This document shows, piece by piece, positions 6,507-8,419 of a stretch of DNA of 8,419 nt (positions are counted from its first letter, which is position 1; the number at the start of each line of letters is the position of its first letter). Source of the stretch: Candidatus Zixiibacteriota bacterium (lineage in GTDB: Bacteria > Zixibacteria > MSB-5A5 > GN15 > FEB-12). The position numbers and the translations under genes were made by a program. The stretch spans positions 1-8,419 of the forward strand of contig JAHIVM010000133.1 of the NCBI GenBank assembly GCA_018816665.1, read 5' to 3'. A model generated the notes under the pieces. The model ran no database searches, was not told the origin of the DNA, and saw only the letters and a list, made by a program, of their open reading frames with translations.

Positions 6507-7196
6507 CTAGAAAGAAATACCGACCATTACCTGGATGTTCGTATTCTTGATATCCAGGCCCTTGCCGTCGTCATCAACAAACGCTACTTCATCGTCCGGG
6601 ATATCGTCCGGAGAATCCACGTCGTCGAGAGCTGCGGTCAGTCCCATCGTGTACCGGGCGTCCAGAGAGAGGGTTTTCGTTCCCATGGCGAAATCGACAC
6701 CGGCGCCAAAAACGATACCAAAATCGATATCCTTCTTGTTGTAGATGTCAACATCGGCCGATTCATCGTTGATAGATATTTCATACTTGGCACCCATGTT
6801 GAGCGCCACCGCCGGACCGACAAAAAAGCACGGTGCCATATTGCCTGCGGTCTGCAGTTTGTACTTGAACAGCATCGGAACCTCAATGTACGTCAGCTTG
6901 ATTTTTTCTTCAGTGTCGTACAGCGTTCCCATGATATCCATAGTGCTGCTGGACTTTGCGCCTTTCATCGTGAAATGCGCTTCCGGCTGAAAAGTCAGAG
7001 GACCCATCGGCACTTGCACAAACACACCACCGGCAAAGCCAAGCAGCATGTCCGACTCACCGGCATCGTCACCGGCAACATTGGCCAGATTCACGCCGCC
7101 CTTGATACCAAACTTGATACCGGGGACGTCCTGCGCACAGATTGAAGAAGCCAGCAGAAAAATACCCAGCAGTGCAACCAAACTTAGCTTTCTCAC
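6507..7196 (-). CDS. PorT-like outer-membrane beta-barrel protein inside the atp operon
   Basis: Predicted 229-residue outer-membrane protein of the small beta-barrel (PorT/OMP_b-brl_2) type; function unknown. Residues 1-21 are a signal peptide (MRK, hydrophobic core LVALLGIFLLAS), with probable cleavage after Ala21 in SICA-QD. The mature protein has alternating strands typical of the family: GIKFGIKGGVNLANV (26-40), LLGFAGGVFVQVPMGPLTFQPEAHFTMKGA (51-80), LTYIEVPMLFKYKL (101-114), FFVGPAVALNMGAKYE (124-139) and FGIVFGAGVDFAMG (159-172). It ends in NIQVMVGISF, with the terminal Phe expected for BAM recognition. Residues 190-215 are a very acidic loop with 12 Asp/Glu, including VDDDGKGLD, possibly cation-binding. 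The start is GTG, fixed by a strong ribosome site. It lies 31 bp after atpA and 101 bp before atpG on the same strand, so co-transcription is likely. Such a gene is not a known ATP synthase component. Confidence 0.88.
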   Translation of the reverse strand: MRKLSLVALLGIFLLASSICAQDVPGIKFGIKGGVNLANVAGDDAGESDMLLGFAGGVFVQVPMGPLTFQPEAHFTMKGAKSSSTMDIMGTLYDTEEKIKLTYIEVPMLFKYKLQTAGNMAPCFFVGPAVALNMGAKYEISINDESADVDIYNKKDIDFGIVFGAGVDFAMGTKTLSLDARYTMGLTAALDDVDSPDDIPDDEVAFVDDDGKGLDIKNTNIQVMVGISF

Positions 7197-7200
7197 AGAA

Positions 7201-7208
7201 TCCTCCTT
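7201..7208 (-). promoter_or_regulatory. Strong Shine-Dalgarno of the barrel gene
   Basis: The minus strand reads AAGGAGGA, an almost perfect anti-16S match; its GGAGG core lies 5 bases before the GTG start at 7196-7194. It decides the start codon, since no in-frame ATG near the signal peptide competes. It is clearly stronger than the sites of atpG, plsX or yceD in this window, suggesting high translation of the barrel protein from the atp transcript. Confidence 0.8.
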
Positions 7209-7227
7209 GGATGTTCTAGTACCCGCC

Positions 7228-8419
7228 CTATGCGTTGAACTTCTCCATGAACTCGTCGGCCGCAGCCTTCAGCTTGGCCTCGATTTCATCGGAAATCTTC
7301 AGTTCCTTGGCCAGCGTGTGTTCGATATCGGGATATTTCTCGTCGCAATAGGCGAGGAACTCTTCTTCGAACTTCAGGATGGCGTCAACTGGTACTTTGT
7401 CAAGGTAGCCACGGGCACCGGTCCAGATACTGATAACCTGGCGGGCCACTACCATCGGAGCGAATTGCCCCTGCTTCAGCAGTTCCACCATGCGCGCACC
7501 ACGATCCAGCTGCTTCCGGGTGGACTCATCGAGATCCGATGAGAACATCGTAAAGGCAGCCAGTTCACGATACTGCGCAAGGTCGAGCTTCAGGGAGCCG
7601 GCAACCTGCTTCATCATTTTATTCTGCGCGTTACCACCCACACGGGAGACGGAGATACCGACGTTAATGGCCGGACGCACACCTGAGAAGAAGAGCTCGC
7701 CTTCCAGGAAGATCTGACCGTCGGTAATCGAAATCACGTTCGTGGGAATGTACGCGGACACGTCGCCGGCCTGCGTTTCGATAATCGGGAGAGCGGTCAG
7801 CGAACCGCCGCCGAGTTCATCACTGAGCTTGGCCGAACGTTCCAGCAAACGGGAGTGACAGTAGAAAATGTCACCGGGGTAGGCCTCACGACCCGGCGGG
7901 CGACGAAGCAGCAGGGACAACTGTCGATAGGACTGCGCCTGCTTTGACAAATCGTCGTACACGCACAGGACGTGTTTGCCGTTGTACATGAATTCTTCAC
8001 CCATGGCCGTACCGGCGTAGGGAGCGATGTACTGCAGCGGGGCGGGGTCGGTTGCGCAGGCGGTAACAACGATAGTGTATTCCATCGCACCGTGTTTGCG
8101 CAGCGTCTCCACTACCTGGGCCACTGTCGACTGCTTCTGGCCGATAGCGACATACACGCAGATGACATCGGTATTTTTCTGATTGATGATAGTATCAACA
8201 ACCACGGCCGTTTTACCGGTCTGACGGTCGCCGATGATCAACTCGCGCTGACCGCGACCGATCGGAATCATCGAATCAATCGCCTTGATACCCGTCTGCA
8301 GCGGCTCTTTCACCGGTTGACGCTGGACGATATTGGGGGCATTACCCTCAATAACGCGCGTTTTGTCAGTGACAATCGGGCCTTTGCCGTCAAGCGGCTG
8401 TCCCAGCGGGTTGACCACC
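7228..8419 (-). CDS. atpA: F1 ATP synthase alpha subunit (partial, N-terminus beyond right edge)
   Basis: Non-catalytic nucleotide-binding subunit that alternates with beta in the F1 hexamer. The visible 396 residues begin inside the protein at VVNPLGQPLDGKGPI, which lies near residue 110 in typical alpha chains of about 505, so roughly the first 110 residues are missing. The apparent GTG at the edge is an internal Val, not the true start. Seen in order are QTGIKAIDSMIPIGRGQRE, Walker A GDRQTGKT (fragment positions 63-70), the NVISITDGQIFLE stretch, and GISVSRVGGNAQNK with the arginine finger that reaches the catalytic site. YRELAAFTMFSSDLD follows, then a helical C-terminus ending EFMEKFNA. 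It stops 31 bp before the barrel gene, with no terminator in the gap. Confidence 0.98.
   Translation of the reverse strand, partial: VVNPLGQPLDGKGPIVTDKTRVIEGNAPNIVQRQPVKEPLQTGIKAIDSMIPIGRGQRELIIGDRQTGKTAVVVDTIINQKNTDVICVYVAIGQKQSTVAQVVETLRKHGAMEYTIVVTACATDPAPLQYIAPYAGTAMGEEFMYNGKHVLCVYDDLSKQAQSYRQLSLLLRRPPGREAYPGDIFYCHSRLLERSAKLSDELGGGSLTALPIIETQAGDVSAYIPTNVISITDGQIFLEGELFFSGVRPAINVGISVSRVGGNAQNKMMKQVAGSLKLDLAQYRELAAFTMFSSDLDESTRKQLDRGARMVELLKQGQFAPMVVARQVISIWTGARGYLDKVPVDAILKFEEEFLAYCDEKYPDIEHTLAKELKISDEIEAKLKAAADEFMEKFNA

Noticed and set aside
7137..7140. Possible lipobox in the barrel protein signal peptide (Cys20)
   Set aside because: The residues before Cys20 are S-S-I, not the L-A/S-G/A pattern, and the mature protein is a transmembrane barrel; signal peptidase I cleavage after Ala21 fits better.
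8416..8418. GTG at the right edge as the start of atpA
   Set aside because: It encodes an internal Val in the conserved VVNPLGxPxDGKGP motif; the gene continues beyond the window.

Overview
The window is a run of ten genes, all on the minus strand, so it reads right to left. It suggests a Gram-negative, moderately GC-rich bacterium with an outer membrane. The PorT-like outer-membrane barrel, with its signal peptide ending near Ala-Gln and its C-terminal Phe, is a type common in the Bacteroidetes/FCB group and neighbouring candidate phyla such as Zixibacteria or KSB1. That placement is inference; no marker here fixes the phylum.

Right part (about 3666-8419): the 3' part of an ATP synthase operon, in the order atpA (cut by the right edge), an outer-membrane beta-barrel gene, atpG, atpD, atpC. 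These encode F1 subunits alpha, gamma, beta and epsilon. Delta, the Fo subunits and the start of alpha must lie beyond the right edge if the operon is conventional. The barrel gene sits between atpA and atpG, only 31 bp after atpA, with a strong Shine-Dalgarno. It is followed by two GC-rich hairpins without U-tracts before atpG. This insertion is the most unusual thing in the window.

Middle (about 3499-3665): a 167-bp gap with a hairpin at the atpC stop, several GTCCGG repeats and palindromes, and a good sigma70-type promoter (TTGACT, 17 bp, TACCAT). The promoter lies so close to the next ATG that the transcript is predicted to be nearly leaderless.

Left part (1-3498): yceD (DUF177), rpmF, plsX, fabH, fabD (cut by the left edge). 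This is the classic bacterial cluster joining ribosomal protein L32 to phospholipid and fatty-acid synthesis. PlsX makes acyl-phosphate from acyl-ACP for phospholipid synthesis, FabD loads malonyl onto ACP, and FabH starts the fatty-acid chain. Genes are tightly packed: 4-bp gaps at yceD/rpmF and fabH/fabD, and a 74-bp out-of-frame overlap of plsX with fabH.

Most of the window is conserved housekeeping sequence. I see no mobile element, CRISPR array, tRNA or rRNA. The points worth a second look are the barrel gene in the atp operon, its flanking hairpins, the predicted leaderless promoter and the extended PlsX tail.
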